A stretch of 64,000 bases of DNA, taken from the NCBI GenBank assembly GCA_021234155.1, contig JAJEKV010000142.1, forward strand, positions 372,001 to 436,000, in the 5' to 3' direction. A program made the position numbers and the translations under genes. Source of the stretch: Isoetes taiwanensis (taxonomy: Eukaryota > Streptophyta > Lycopodiopsida > Isoetales > Isoetaceae). The notes beneath the pieces are model-generated. The model was not told the origin of the DNA. It saw only the letters and a program-made list of their open reading frames with translations, and ran no database searches. The stretch's first letter is position 1, and each line of letters begins with the position of its first letter. This document shows, in pieces, positions 10,650 through 21,898 of this stretch.

Positions 10650-12600
10650 CTGGCAAACTGTGACGCAAACTGTGACATCATTCCACTTCCTTCGACTAGC
10701 TGGTTTTCTTTAGAGAGGCAAAGTATATGGTTAAGTTTTCTGAAGTTGGACCCTCACTTTGTCTTCTGCTCCAGTTGGGTGCTTCACAAAAAACCAACAA
10801 CATAGGCAATCCTGAGACTATTCCAATATCAATATTTGCATGGGCAATCTTTAGTGTCGTGGCACCTTGTTTTGGGTTGCACATAGGCGGAGATGGAGGG
10901 GGAAATGACATTCCGAAAGCCTAGATTTGTTTTAAGAGTCTTGCCATACATCAATAAGAGCAGTTGTGAGGAGCTCTTGTTAGAAAAAACAAGGGAGAGA
11001 AAACTGGGTGAAGAAGATAATGCTCTTACTTTGCTTGGGATCAATCTAATCAAGAAACCATGATGGTTGCAGCTTCTTATTTGTGTCGATGGCTTTTTTC
11101 TTCCTACAATGTTAACACGATTTCTGTGGTGCGTCAAAACAAGCTGAATTGAGCAAATTATCGCACCATTTGAAATATTCCCTAGTCCAAGTTGAATAGT
11201 TTTATCATAACAATAAACTTTCAACTCTGCAAATGCAGTAATTCTTTTCTTCCAGCTTGTTTTTAATGTTCTTTTTACTTGATGTAGGAAGTTGTTTATA
11301 ACATGCTGCACTTTAAGTTCTATATCTATTGCAATAATTTTTTTTTTGGATGCCATGATCTTGTTTTTCTTCGTTCTTAATCTTTTTTGCTTTTGTCCAG
11401 AATTTAGATGGCTCATGTTGACATTGGTACTTCGAATTTGCAGTATATGAATGACCAAATTTGTGCATTTGGATTTGCATATAAAGGTCAAATTTTTGCC
11501 TCTAAGTTTTTGCAAAGCAACACTTGCAGATTTGTTAAACCGTATACTCGAATCACAAGGTGGTATGCAGATAGAAGCATATAAAGGGCAATCTTTGTTG
11601 CATAAGCAACTTGTTCTTATTGATAGCACAATTTTTGCCTTAACTCTAAATCTGCTATATCACTAAATTACTATATCAGTAAATTATGGCCCTTTGGTCC
11701 AGGATCACCCCGGAATATGCCACTTAAGATAAATCTACCCCTTTGAGATGCATGCCCTAAAAATAAAATACATCATGTATAAAATACGCAGAAAAACGAA
11801 GAGGATTTGAATCTCCATAATACCTACAAACCAAAATAGGACTTCGAATAAATACACACCATACAATATATAAAGTGCAGCTCCTTGGAAATCAAACCCA
11901 AGCATGTCCATTTAGCTAGAAAATTGAAATCATACCTAAGATCTTTACATGGCACACAAATCCCTACCACACCATCCAATGCAACCTGTAACACCTATAA
12001 AGTACACAATTCTCCACACCTCAGCAATTTGATAATTTCAATCTTCATTCTCCAACAAACTTCAATTCGTCTTAATAAAGAATTTACAGGTTTTTCAGAC
12101 CAACATCAGACATATCACATGTGTGATGGCGTCATCACCTCACCAAAACACAAAACAAGGTCCTCCACAGGGAACTCATGTGTAAGTAAAAACAATAGAC
12201 TGATAGATAGGTAGACAGATGGATGGATACACACACACAAGGGAATTGATTTAAGAAAGATAAGATCATACCAATTTAGAAAGCCTAAGAATCTGGCACT
12301 ACTGCCACGATCCATTCATTCCATGTTGTACCCAAAATTGAAACCTTCCCGAACAGAACCGAAGTCTAATTCCAGAATACTCAATGTATGTAAAACAAAA
12401 AACCCTAAAAAAAAATACCCCATGCTCCAAAATATAAACAAGTTGTGCATGAAGGGTTTCCCTCTGGTGGCACCGAGGGTATATTTGCATGCTTTTTGTT
12501 TTATCATTTCGTCTTGATTGGGTGAGATTGAGTACCGCTGGATCACTAATGCACATGGATCCTTGTATACGGAAATAGCAGAAACAATTACTGTAATTCT
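10650..12600. other. Stretch without a supported gene
   Basis: The only sizeable ORF is 10829-11629 on the minus strand (266 codons), Lys/Ser/Leu-rich with no recognisable motif. Its composition follows the AT-rich base content and I do not call it a gene, though a decayed fragment cannot be excluded. The remainder (11630-12600) is AT-rich with a short ctaccta/acacac-type simple stretch near 12190-12240. Confidence 0.4.
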
Positions 12601-12611
12601 GAATTCCATAA

Positions 12612-13417
12612 TTGAAATCTGACCTGATATCTCCAAGGACGTGCCCTATCCTTAATACAATGATATCGGGAAAAGTTAACATAAATTGGATGATAAATTC
12701 CATATATGATGTTGTCCTTAATCTGCCTGGAAGGATCGAAGAGGTTTTTGTAGCAGACATCACAAAGTGCTATGAGAGCATCCCATTACAGGGGAACAAA
12801 GGTATTTGTAACATTTCCGAGAATATAGCAAATGCAGCATGGAATTACATGAACTGAAAGAATAAGCGATTTGAGTTGTGGATAAAAATCGCCAACAATG
12901 GAAAACGTACAGCTTATGGTTTAAAATGGCACCACAAGGCAAATGCTGGTCTATGATGAGCAAAAGTAAATTTATTCAAGCGAACAATTAGCTGCTAACT
13001 AATTGTTATGTAAAATTGGGAAAAGGAATCTGGAAGCAGGTATGTGGTATCCCAATGGGATTTTCCTGTAGCCCATGCTGGTGTAACTTGTACCTAGCAT
13101 GGTTTGAACTCACTTTTGTAAAAAACCTGGCCAACCAAGGGAGATTTGAAGAGATCAGATTATTCAAACACGTATTTAGATACATGGATGATCTACTTGC
13201 AATAAATTGTCCTAAGATCAAGGATTTCCTAACCAAATGGTGCAAGGACATGGAACAGGAGCTACAGGTTTATGATCTGCAAGTGCTGGATATCAAAGAG
13301 GAGACGACCTATTCTGAAAGCATGCCTAGTACTATGTTTGGCAGCAAGGCAAACTTTCTGAACATGACCATTCAAATGTTCAATCAAGAATTTGGTATCT
13401 TTCAGACTATGAAATAA
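12612..13417 (+). pseudogene. Reverse transcriptase fragment of Penelope-like or related non-retroviral type
   Basis: Two plus-strand pieces carry successive RT blocks. The first (12612-12857) contains VFVADITKCYESIPLQ, which fits RT motif A with its catalytic Asp. The second (13016-13417) begins VCGIPMGFSCSPCWCNLYLA (motif B region) and continues to HVFRYMDDLLAIN (motif C, the YxDD box). The GIPMGxxCSP plus FRYMDD combination is unlike gypsy, copia or LINE enzymes and resembles Penelope-like elements or a related eukaryotic RT family. The segment between the pieces (12858-13015) is broken by stops. No endonuclease domain or element end is visible; the downstream side is cut off by the LTR element starting near 13420. 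Family assignment is from memory of motifs. Confidence 0.6.
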
Positions 13418-13490
13418 AACGAGAAGCTCTACCTTTCAAGCCGTCTCTTAATGGGAGGCTTCTCGGTTTGGTTAGGGTCACGTGGGATCT

Positions 13491-14233
13491 CCTACTCTGT
13501 ATCTGGCTGTTGTTGCTGCTGATCTTGGTTCTGCTTGGTAAGCTCCTCCGCTTGCCGTTGTTGCTCGGCCCTCTCGGCCTCTTCACATGCGGCACGGGCA
13601 GCGGCCATGCTCTCCTCCACTTAAGCGTCGGGCCGTGATCCTTCGAAGCAGTTCGGCATGATAACGGTCCGGCCGGGCTTGCATCTCCAACTGGATTATG
13701 ATCAAATGATCTATATTAATGTGCGATGGGACTTCACCCCAAGTGAAACTCTGGGTGGCCTCATCCCATTCGTAAGGGGGAAGCTCAAAGGGGTTGCCGT
13801 CTATAATGGCTCTCCCATCACCCAGGTAAATATATTCAAGGCCCTGGGCTTTTGGATCTCCCCTCTCCATCTCCCTAATATCATCTTGGTGGGCTAGCTC
13901 CCTGATTCTCGCGGCCTCTTTCCGGATGGCTTCCTCCTCAGGGACCTCCACACACGAGGGTGGATAAAACTTAACCAGCATCATCACTTGGTCAGGTTGC
14001 TCGACCACGGTATAAGGCTGTTGCAGGAGGTTAAGCTTTATCAAAAAGCGCTCAGAGAGATGAAAGATAGGGTAAGGTATTCTATGCCAGGCAACAAAAC
14101 ATTGCACAAACTGGACTAAGAGTAACTTGACCTTTGCAAGGTCGGTGGCTAGATGCTCCCCAAGCTGAGCAAAGATCTGAGGCACGATAAGAGTGGCATA
14201 GCTTTGAGTACTTTTGGTACATGCCATATTCAT
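13491..14233 (-). pseudogene. Element A ORF: unknown protein with charged C-terminal helix
   Basis: ORF of 216 residues from the ATG at 14231-14233 to a stop at 13583. It is the only long ORF of this element and is in sense with it. The N-terminal third is hydrophobic-helical (LAKVKLLLVQFVQCFVAWHR). A charged middle follows (AIRKEAARIRELAHQDDIRE), then an acidic, aromatic stretch (GNPFELPPYEWDEATQSFTW). In the next frame, overlapping the end, a Glu/Ala/Gln-rich helix continues (EEAERAEQQRQAEEL, then a Gln run) to a stop near 13491, suggesting a one-base shift. There is no zinc knuckle, protease or RT motif. It could be a Gag-like protein of this family or a captured host gene; I cannot decide. 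Confidence 0.5.
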
Positions 14234-14874
14234 GGGCGCTAAGCAAAAGAAAGGATGAGAAAGGAAGCGCTAAGCGATGGTGGTGGCGTAAGGTAGCAGT
14301 GGAGGCAAGGCGCTTCAAGCTTCAGTTCCGGCGGTTATGGCGGACGGGCTAGGCGGACGGTGACGGAGGCAAAGGCGAGCAGAGGAAAAAAAACGTCACT
14401 TTGATTTAAATTTCAATGAATTTTAAAAACTTTTTTTTGTATAAAAGATTTTTTATACGGCCGTATATGCATTTTATACACCCGGGCGCCGCCGTGATTA
14501 TACGGCCCCCATTCAAAATTTAGAGACACTCCGACTCGAGCGGTGCCCGAGTTGAGTTTTGACCTGTTTTCTTCCCCTTTTGCTGCCGGGTAATGATGCC
14601 CCTAGGGTATTTGAATCATGGCGACACACTAGAGCAAAAATTTCGTCCATCCGAGCTACCTAGAGAAAGTTATGGCGCTTGCAAAACATGAACCTCCGGC
14701 TCCACCATCTAGACCTAACCACTCTACTATAGAACACTCTCTTACCCAACTAAGTCATTCCTCCCATAACTAGGACAACTCACACTTTAACCTAAGAAAA
14801 AGTACCGTCAACTAACGAGTTAGATTATGGTCAGTGCAATGACTTGGTCCACCAAAATCATGCTCTGATACTAC
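14234..14874 (-). other. Element A leader and primer binding site
   Basis: Non-coding leader between the LTR and the first ORF of element A. The last 13 bases (14862-14874), gctctgatactac, are the complement of gtagtatcagagc, close to the initiator-Met primer site used by many plant LTR elements. The stretch 14392-14520 is AT-rich with a GC-rich centre and carries no ORF. Confidence 0.7.
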
Positions 14875-16107
14875 TGTGACGCTCCCAGAATCTATACGAT
14901 GCTCCCATCGTATTAATACGGGAATTCCCCTCCCACAGCGACTACATCACCATGGTAAGGCCCTCCATCATACTCGGACCACTTGGGATGGCCAAGTGTC
15001 CGAGCGAGGAACACAGAGGTGTCATTCGTCCCACATAGCGGAAGCATACATACATGTTAGCATACAACAATCATGTAAAAATAATATACCACCACGAAGG
15101 GTGGCCCATCCATCATCATCAATGAAAGGAAAGTACAACTATCAATAATAAGAATAATATATCATAACAAGGCGTTACCCGAGGCTCAGACTCCAAGGGG
15201 TCAATTGACGGTTAGGCCTCAAGATAACAGCAGACGGAAGTATAACATGGCATTGGCTGGCATAAGACAATGGCTAGGGTAGTCTACTCCATCCGCCCCT
15301 CCTGTGCACACTTTGCAGATAGACTGAATCATGCTATGACGTGCTTGTAGCCTTCTGGAGATGCAATCCCAAGGAATCACCCTACGGGACTACTCCGGGT
15401 TACATCTCCCCGGTCCGATGAGGCAGATCAGAGAGGCGTCTCCTCCCCGAACATGACGGATCCCTAGGTGTGCTAGAGAACACGTGCCACATCAGTGACC
15501 CCCGCATCCGTACCCTACTTACTCCCCTAAATCTAAAGGCCGGCTCACCTGCCCGTTCGAGTCCAGGGCGTCCATATAGGCACGTCTCCTGCGACCCAGG
15601 GAGTGTCAGGCCCATACCCGGCCCTCTCAGTGACCGGCTATAAGCCTAGCACACTATAGGAGTCCTGTAGCTGCGCTAGGCAGACCCCACCCCCGATTCA
15701 CCATCATACTCGTTATTTGGTGCTGAACCACATCATAGCATCCTCAGCCAGGTTGGCTCTTGTGCACAGGCCGCAATTATTGAGTTTTAAGGGTTCTAGC
15801 TAGGAACATCCCTATTTCTAGATGGCCTTTAGGTCTCTACCCTTCCCTTAACTCCAATACACAGAGGGAGCAGAAAGAAAGAATATAAACACTATCTAAG
15901 TATCCATCAACACCCACAACAACATAAGAAAGAGAATTTAATCATTCCATCTATTTAAAGAAGTGTTAGCCGAAATAGAAGCTATCTAGAGACTAACCAG
16001 TCTCTTGGCTGGAGCCGTTATCACGAAAGGCTTCCATAGTTTGGGTCTGTTGGTAATAACTGGCAAAAACTGGGTAAGGCTGGTAGTTGCTCCTCCTCCT
16101 CTCTTCC
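14875..16107 (-). repeat. Element A LTR, left part
   Basis: Starts tgtgacgctcccag. It is clearly related over its length to the element B LTRs, for example in the block around ttggctggcata and ctactccatccgcccctcc (about 15255-15302) and in the block about gcgaagggtgg-like sequence near 15096. It is interrupted at 16107/16108 by the gypsy element and continues at 26592. Confidence 0.8.
16103..16107. other. Target-site duplication, left copy (cttcc)
   Basis: The five bases cttcc directly before the gypsy 5' LTR are repeated exactly after its 3' LTR at 26587-26591. Confidence 0.9.
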
Positions 16108-17986
16108 TGTTGACCCACAAGGGGTCGACATAATTCATCTGAGCACATGCTACCTCACCAGTTTCTTCAATGGAGAGACCATTATCAACATTCTGCACTA
16201 GCCATTTATTTGTCTTACTTATGTTGGCATCTTAGATGTCCAAAAGTCCAAAAGGCCCTGCAGTTGCCCAATCTTGACCCTCATTTATGAATACGACCTC
16301 ATTTCCATCATTTTGATGCCCTCCATTCGGCTCATTTTGGAGTTAAGTGTCTCTGCTAGTGCCAAGTGCAACACTTCTATTTTTTTCCATTACATGGTAA
16401 AACAGGGATATATTCAAAGTTCAAGATGCATACAGTACTATTTAGGGAATCATACCTATACTTGAAGAGAAGTCCCGACAAGCATGCAAAGATTTGCATA
16501 GGCCTATCTATAATCGTGGAGATGCTCAAATTTGAAGCAAACTAGTGTACACTCAACTTTTGGAGTCAATAATCGAAGAAACACCATTAAAGAGATCCAG
16601 AACAGGTACGGTTTAGATGCAACTTTAGGTCCATGCTGGATTGACTTTAAAGATTGCGTTCGCCCGGATCCACCATTTTTCATCATGATTATCAGCATTC
16701 CAAAACCTTCCTAGACTATCTTCCAGTTTTGCTTCCATTCATGATTGCCATTTCTTCAGTGCCCATCTACATTTGTTGCATTTGAGATTTCCAATAACGC
16801 TACCTAGACTCAAACAAACAAACAAAAAAAAAAAAAAGAAGATGTCAAAGAGGAGCGAAAGAAAACAATGTGGTTTTTGTCTGTTATACCATGCAGCCAG
16901 AATGTTTGTCTCAAGCCAGCCAGCTTACTATATTTTCTCATTTGTTTTTTTTTATGGTGCCCCCTTCAATGTTCAAGCCTCTTCACATTTTTTTCAATTT
17001 TTTCCTTGCCAAAGTCGAACTAGCATGGTCCTAAAAGTGGCATCTAAACCTCTTGAAACCCTAAGCTCCAAGGTGTAACGTTGCCGACCGAAAATGGAAG
17101 GAAGACCATTTCACATCATCTGCTTGATTCTCAACGACGGTTTAGGCCCCATTCCGTGTGATTCAAGCGGCTGAACAATCAGCTCCAGCCACATAGGAGC
17201 ACCGAGCATGGAAATCGGCTAATTTGGAGAACATAAAAGAAGGCAGAAGAAATCCATTGGCACGGCTCCAGGAACACTATTATTCCAGTGAGTGTAGTCT
17301 TATTTGCATAGAATTGTCTGTGATTTGTACTTGTGAGGATCTGAATTGTTCTATTTACTTTTGCTTCCAGTATATCGTTGAATTTTCCAAATGATAAGGA
17401 TAGATCATTGTCTCATCATTAAAAGTTGTGCAGCAGCTTGATGTTTCTGTGAGTTCACTGAGCATATTATTTGCTGCTACATGAGGGACATACAGTTATA
17501 GAAGGTGCAGTCAGTGTTGAAGAATCTACATTGTGAAGTTGATAAATTTCATTGGAGCTATGGTATCTTTGCAAAGTTGCGGAGCATATTACCTGCATTT
17601 TTAAGCAAGCAGAAGCATTTGGAGATAGGCCTTATTATAAATCTTATTGTTGCTCATCAGCAAACTATTATTTTGAAGTCCAACTTGGACTTATATTGTA
17701 CTGTTAATTGCAGCTTGAATACAATGAAATATCCCTGTCCTGGTTTTGGGAAGTAATAGATCGGATTGCGAAATTGTTTTATCACTGTTTTAGTTTGAAA
17801 GTTTTACATTTGCATTGTTTGTCTATTAGCTTTTGTTGGCTGCAGCAGGGAAAGATTGTCTATTATCTTGTGTTGATTGCAGCAGGGAGAGGAGGATGAT
17901 AACAGTGGTAAAGAAAAATCTTACTAGTTTGGAAGTACAATAAATAAAGTGAAGATAATTGGTGTATTGCTCCACTTACACCATCA
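16108..17986 (+). repeat. Gypsy 5' LTR
   Basis: 1,879 bp, TG...CA ends, near-identical to 24710-26586. Contains an A-rich run (16817-16837) that differs in length between the two copies. ORFs inside it are not supported as genes. Confidence 0.95.
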
Positions 17987-17988
17987 TT

Positions 17989-18008
17989 TTGGCACTCCTG
18001 GTGGGACG
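17989..18008 (+). promoter_or_regulatory. Primer binding site of the gypsy element
   Basis: ttggcactcctggtgggac lies three bases inside the 5' LTR. It resembles the tggcgactccgctgggga class of plant gypsy primer sites. The priming tRNA is not assigned. Confidence 0.65.
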
Positions 18009-18032
18009 ATACAGTGGAGCTGCTAAGAATCC

Positions 18033-18572
18033 ATGGAAAGAGAAGGTGAGTCAGAAGGGTCGGTACAAATGGCAGAGCAGCGTTGCCCGAATGCTGCAGA
18101 TCAGTATCATAATGCCGTAAGAAGTTCAGAAGCAGTTCCAGTAGTACACCCTTACCATATTGAAGTCACCATGCCTTCCCCTGCTCCAATGTTCGATGGA
18201 ACCAAAAATCCCCAGGATTTCATCACCCAATTTGAGGACTGGTTTGAACAATATGGAAAGAAGAAAGATGGTCCTGAGAGTATCGTAAAATCATTTGGAC
18301 AGTGCATGAGAGGTGATGCTAAACAATGGTATAGCTATCAAGTAAGCTATGGCAGCTGCCCATGGGACACTCTTATGCAGAAGTTTTTGGACAGATTTGG
18401 AGTTGCGTCTTCTAAACGTACACTAATTCAGGGCTTACATACTATGGTCATAAGAAGGGGGGAAAGTGTATCTTCTTTTGTGGAACGGTTCCACACATAT
18501 CTAACGAAATGCCAACAAATGGAAGTGCAAACTCCTACAGATTATGTGGTGGAATTTTTGTGCTTGGTCTGA
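18033..18572 (+). CDS. gag: Gypsy Gag, N-terminal part
   Basis: 179 codons from the ATG at 18033. Residues about 50-170 form the retrotransposon Gag capsid-like region, with APMFDGTKNPQDFITQFEDW, QWYSYQV and FVERFHTYLTKCQQ. By family knowledge this builds the virus-like particle. The frame ends at a stop just where the next frame continues the same protein (KPLYKVYKKL onward), at a run of T residues near 18555. This looks like a one-base loss in a homopolymer and not a programmed shift: the overlap has no slippery-site pattern I recognise, and the Gag domain continues in the second frame. Confidence 0.85.
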   Translation: MEREGESEGSVQMAEQRCPNAADQYHNAVRSSEAVPVVHPYHIEVTMPSPAPMFDGTKNPQDFITQFEDWFEQYGKKKDGPESIVKSFGQCMRGDAKQWYSYQVSYGSCPWDTLMQKFLDRFGVASSKRTLIQGLHTMVIRRGESVSSFVERFHTYLTKCQQMEVQTPTDYVVEFLCLV

Positions 18573-21500
18573 AGCCATTGTACAAAGTCTATAAAAAATT
18601 ATACAAGCTTCAACTTGCAGGTCAGTTAGATTCCTTCCATAAGGCGTCCTCTATCGCCATAGAAATATCTAAGACTATAGCTCTGATGCCAGAAGATGAC
18701 AGTAAGTTTTATACTCCGCAACACCTTTCCCAAGAATGGGAAAATGAAAGAGAAGGAGAAATATATGCTGTACACAGTGAAAAGAAAGAAAAGAAAGTTC
18801 GATTCGAAGAAGAAATCAAGATGGAGGTAGCAAAAGCTACGGATAGACTTGAAACGGGCATGCAAGCATTACTAGAAATATCAAAACAACTTACTGAGGC
18901 TTTAAAAGTGCAAGCAGCAAATGCTACAATTAATTCGTGTACTTTTTGCCAAAGGTTGGGACATACTGAAGCTACATGTTTTGCAAGACCTTGTCCAAAG
19001 TGTAATATAAGAGACCATTATGGAAAAGAATGCCCGGTTTGTGCATTTTGCAAAGAAATAGGACATACAGAAGAAAAGTGCAGGGTAAAGCAGTATTTAT
19101 CTAGGCAGGATGTGGTAAAAAACAAAGGTGCAAACACAAGTTCAAGTGCAAATATCAATCTGATAGAGCAAAATGTGGAAGGTGAACAAGAAGATGAAGT
19201 CTTGAATGTACTTACAAGGCAACAAAGTCGTGCTCAGCATTGTGGAATGCCTGACCGTGAAGCAGTGAAGTATCAACATACGCAGGCAGAAAACAAAGCC
19301 ATACCACTGGCAAAGCATGCAAGAACTTCGCCTAAAAGTGGTCTGAAGATGTCTGATTCTACTGCAGACTTTACCTTAGGTCACCTAAGAACTAACTTAC
19401 CGATTGCACCCAAGAAAACAGAAGAAACTGAAGGGCCACATGATTTGGAAAGATTGTTGAAGGGTTCAAGTGTACGGATGGATCTGCTAACCTTGCTCAA
19501 AGTCGCCCCTTCATACAAACAGAAATTGCTGGACCTGATGGAACAGAATTGTGAGAGTTGTGTAAACTGTACTGAGAATGTTGACTGTACTGAGAATGTT
19601 GACGAAGAATGCTTAGTGAGTGCTATAATAGTGAACGAAGCTGTAGAAGATCCCGGTATTTTCGAATGTGAAGCTACAATTAAAGGGAAACATTTGGAAA
19701 GGATTTATGTAGATGGAGGATCTGGTTCTAATGTCATGCCATATAATGTGATGATGCAGCTTGGATTAAAAGTGAATAAGCCCACTGGGCAGATACTTCG
19801 AACTTTTTCCGGTCACAAAGTGAAGCCTATTGGAATTGTAACAGATGTCCCGGTGATAGTCGAGGAGATAACGGTAGTGGCAAACTTTGTTGTTGTACCA
19901 TCCTATGACGATCCAGGTAAGCCCACAAGCTATGATTTATTATTGGGTAGAAGATGGATGAAATCCGTTGATGCTAGACCAGTATGGAGTGGAGGCTATT
20001 GCAGTATCTCGAATGGAGCGAAAGTGTCACACATCTTTAACAGAGAGGGAAAGGCGAAAAGTGATGAAGAGAATAATGGGGGAATGTTTTTTATAGAAAC
20101 AGAAGATATGATGTCTTATGAAGGGATGGGCAATTTTATTATCAACAAAGAGGTAACTTCGGTGATGTCTAGTAACACTCATCACTTACTAGTAGATCAG
20201 GCTGCGATAGTAAAGGAGGATGGAGCTGAAAAACATGCATATTTATGGTTTGACGGCGGGATCTCTAGAAAGTTACAACTAGCTTGCATGGGGGTTGTAC
20301 TAAAAAATGAGAAGATGGAAGTGCTTGCAAAGAAAGGGGATCTCCTCCACGGCTGTACGTCCAATGCAGCAGAGTATAGAGCGTTATTGGCTGGTCTAAC
20401 AATTGCGCAGGAATACGGCATCACACATCTTCATATTAGAGGCGATTCACAACTTGTCTGCAATCAAGTTCTTGGAGATTACAGAATTAGAAATGAACAT
20501 CTATTGCAGTTGTGTAGTGAAGTACATGCTAAATTAGCAGCTTTTGCTTATTGGAAAATAAGTCATGTGCCACGCAAACAAAATTCAGAGGCTGATGCAT
20601 TATGCAAGGCTGCCTTATTTGATCACCTTTGTCAGGGAGCAATTAAAGAGGAAGATATAGACGAAGAAGATTTAGCGAAATTGCATCCAATACTCGTGGT
20701 TGACGTTGCAAGTGAAGAGCACATTTTTGAGATCACTATTGTGAAGAATGGTCAAGAAAGGAAAATAGCTTTGGGGGCCTTAGTTAATGCACAGGAAAAA
20801 GACGACCTCGCTCAATTATTCCAAGAATATTCAGATATATTTGCTTATGACTATTCAGAAATGAAAGGTGTGTCTAAGGTTATATATGAATTTGAAATTA
20901 AATTAAAGCCAGAGGCTAAGCCAGTACTGCAGAAATTACGAAGGATAAATCCAGCTTTGCTAATGCTGGTGCAAGAGGAAATACAGAAAATGTTGAAAGC
21001 AGGCTTGATTTATGAAATACAGAACCCAACTTGGGTATCATGCATAGTGCCGGTACAAAAAAAAAATGGAAAACTGAGAATATGCATTGACTATCAAGAG
21101 TTAAACAAGGCCACGCTTAAGGATTGTTACCCGTTACCGTTTCTTGAAGATATACTTCATACAGTAGCAGGTAAGGAAGTATATTCATTTATGGATGGCT
21201 TCTCAGGATTCAATCAAGTTTATATTAGAGAAGAAGATCAACCAAAAACTTCCTTTATAACTCCATGGGGAACGTACGCAATGAGAAGGATGCCTTTCGG
21301 CCTTATGAACGCCCCTGCGGCTTTTCAAAGAATTATGTGCAGGGTTTTTAAGGACATTCCATCAGATTTACTCAGGATTTTTTTAGATGACCTGTGCTTG
21401 GCGACTTCTAAACAAGAACATATTTTTCAGATCCGACAGGTCTGCGAGCTTTGTAAGAAATTCGAGGTATGCCTAAACCCTTCCAAATGCATCTTCTTTA

Positions 21501-21898
21501 CTAACAAAGGAACATTATTGGGGCATCAAGTTTCTACAAAGGGCATACAAATCGCAGAAGATAAGCTTAGGATTATACAGTCCCTGCCACCGCCGAAGAC
21601 TTTAAAAGCAGTGAAAAGTCTTATTGGGATGGTGAGTTTTATGAGGATGCACATCCCAAATATGTCTCATATCCTAAGTCCCATCACACAGTTGACTAGG
21701 CAGGGGCACGTTGCAAAAGGAAGAAGTAAATTTATCCAAATAGATTGGACACCAGCCTGCCAGGATGCATGGAAGGAGTTGCTGAAAACTATGAGCAGTG
21801 GAGAGTTACTAGTACCACCCAAGGAAGAACCTTATTCAGCTTACATCACAGTTACAGAATGGGCTATAGGAGTTGCATTGTGCCAGGTCGTGGGATAA
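18509..21898 (+). CDS. pol: Gypsy Gag C-terminus, protease, archaeal-type RNase H and reverse transcriptase
   Basis: 1,129-codon frame. Three CCHC zinc knuckles lie near residues 144-195 (CTFCQRLGHTEATC, CPKCNIRDHYGKEC, CAFCKEIGHTEEKC). A protease-like site follows near residue 398 (VDGGSGSNVMP, with DGG in place of the usual DTG/DSG). Residues about 574-707 are an archaeal-type RNase H with all four acidic positions: FDGG, NAAEYRALLAG, RGDSQLVCNQ and NSEADAL. RT follows at about 790-985 with FMDGFSGFNQ (motif A), MPFGLMNAPAAFQ (motif B) and FLDD (motif C). The start of the gypsy RNase H is seen at the end as TEWAIGVALCQ, lacking the usual first Asp. The frame stops at 21898 inside that domain. 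The RNase H before RT is the notable feature. Confidence 0.92.
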   Translation: MPTNGSANSYRLCGGIFVLGLKPLYKVYKKLYKLQLAGQLDSFHKASSIAIEISKTIALMPEDDSKFYTPQHLSQEWENEREGEIYAVHSEKKEKKVRFEEEIKMEVAKATDRLETGMQALLEISKQLTEALKVQAANATINSCTFCQRLGHTEATCFARPCPKCNIRDHYGKECPVCAFCKEIGHTEEKCRVKQYLSRQDVVKNKGANTSSSANINLIEQNVEGEQEDEVLNVLTRQQSRAQHCGMPDREAVKYQHTQAENKAIPLAKHARTSPKSGLKMSDSTADFTLGHLRTNLPIAPKKTEETEGPHDLERLLKGSSVRMDLLTLLKVAPSYKQKLLDLMEQNCESCVNCTENVDCTENVDEECLVSAIIVNEAVEDPGIFECEATIKGKHLERIYVDGGSGSNVMPYNVMMQLGLKVNKPTGQILRTFSGHKVKPIGIVTDVPVIVEEITVVANFVVVPSYDDPGKPTSYDLLLGRRWMKSVDARPVWSGGYCSISNGAKVSHIFNREGKAKSDEENNGGMFFIETEDMMSYEGMGNFIINKEVTSVMSSNTHHLLVDQAAIVKEDGAEKHAYLWFDGGISRKLQLACMGVVLKNEKMEVLAKKGDLLHGCTSNAAEYRALLAGLTIAQEYGITHLHIRGDSQLVCNQVLGDYRIRNEHLLQLCSEVHAKLAAFAYWKISHVPRKQNSEADALCKAALFDHLCQGAIKEEDIDEEDLAKLHPILVVDVASEEHIFEITIVKNGQERKIALGALVNAQEKDDLAQLFQEYSDIFAYDYSEMKGVSKVIYEFEIKLKPEAKPVLQKLRRINPALLMLVQEEIQKMLKAGLIYEIQNPTWVSCIVPVQKKNGKLRICIDYQELNKATLKDCYPLPFLEDILHTVAGKEVYSFMDGFSGFNQVYIREEDQPKTSFITPWGTYAMRRMPFGLMNAPAAFQRIMCRVFKDIPSDLLRIFLDDLCLATSKQEHIFQIRQVCELCKKFEVCLNPSKCIFFTNKGTLLGHQVSTKGIQIAEDKLRIIQSLPPPKTLKAVKSLIGMVSFMRMHIPNMSHILSPITQLTRQGHVAKGRSKFIQIDWTPACQDAWKELLKTMSSGELLVPPKEEPYSAYITVTEWAIGVALCQVVG

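Noticed and set aside
10829-11629. 266-aa minus-strand ORF as a real gene
   Set aside because: Composition follows base content, no domain is recognisable and no supporting signals are seen; kept only as a note.
12299-12763. 154-aa minus-strand ORF
   Set aside because: It overlaps the RT frame on the other strand and has no motif.
18509-18572. Programmed frameshift between gag and pol of the gypsy element
   Set aside because: The Gag domain itself continues across the frame change and the overlap sits at a T-run, which fits a one-base loss better than a recoding signal.
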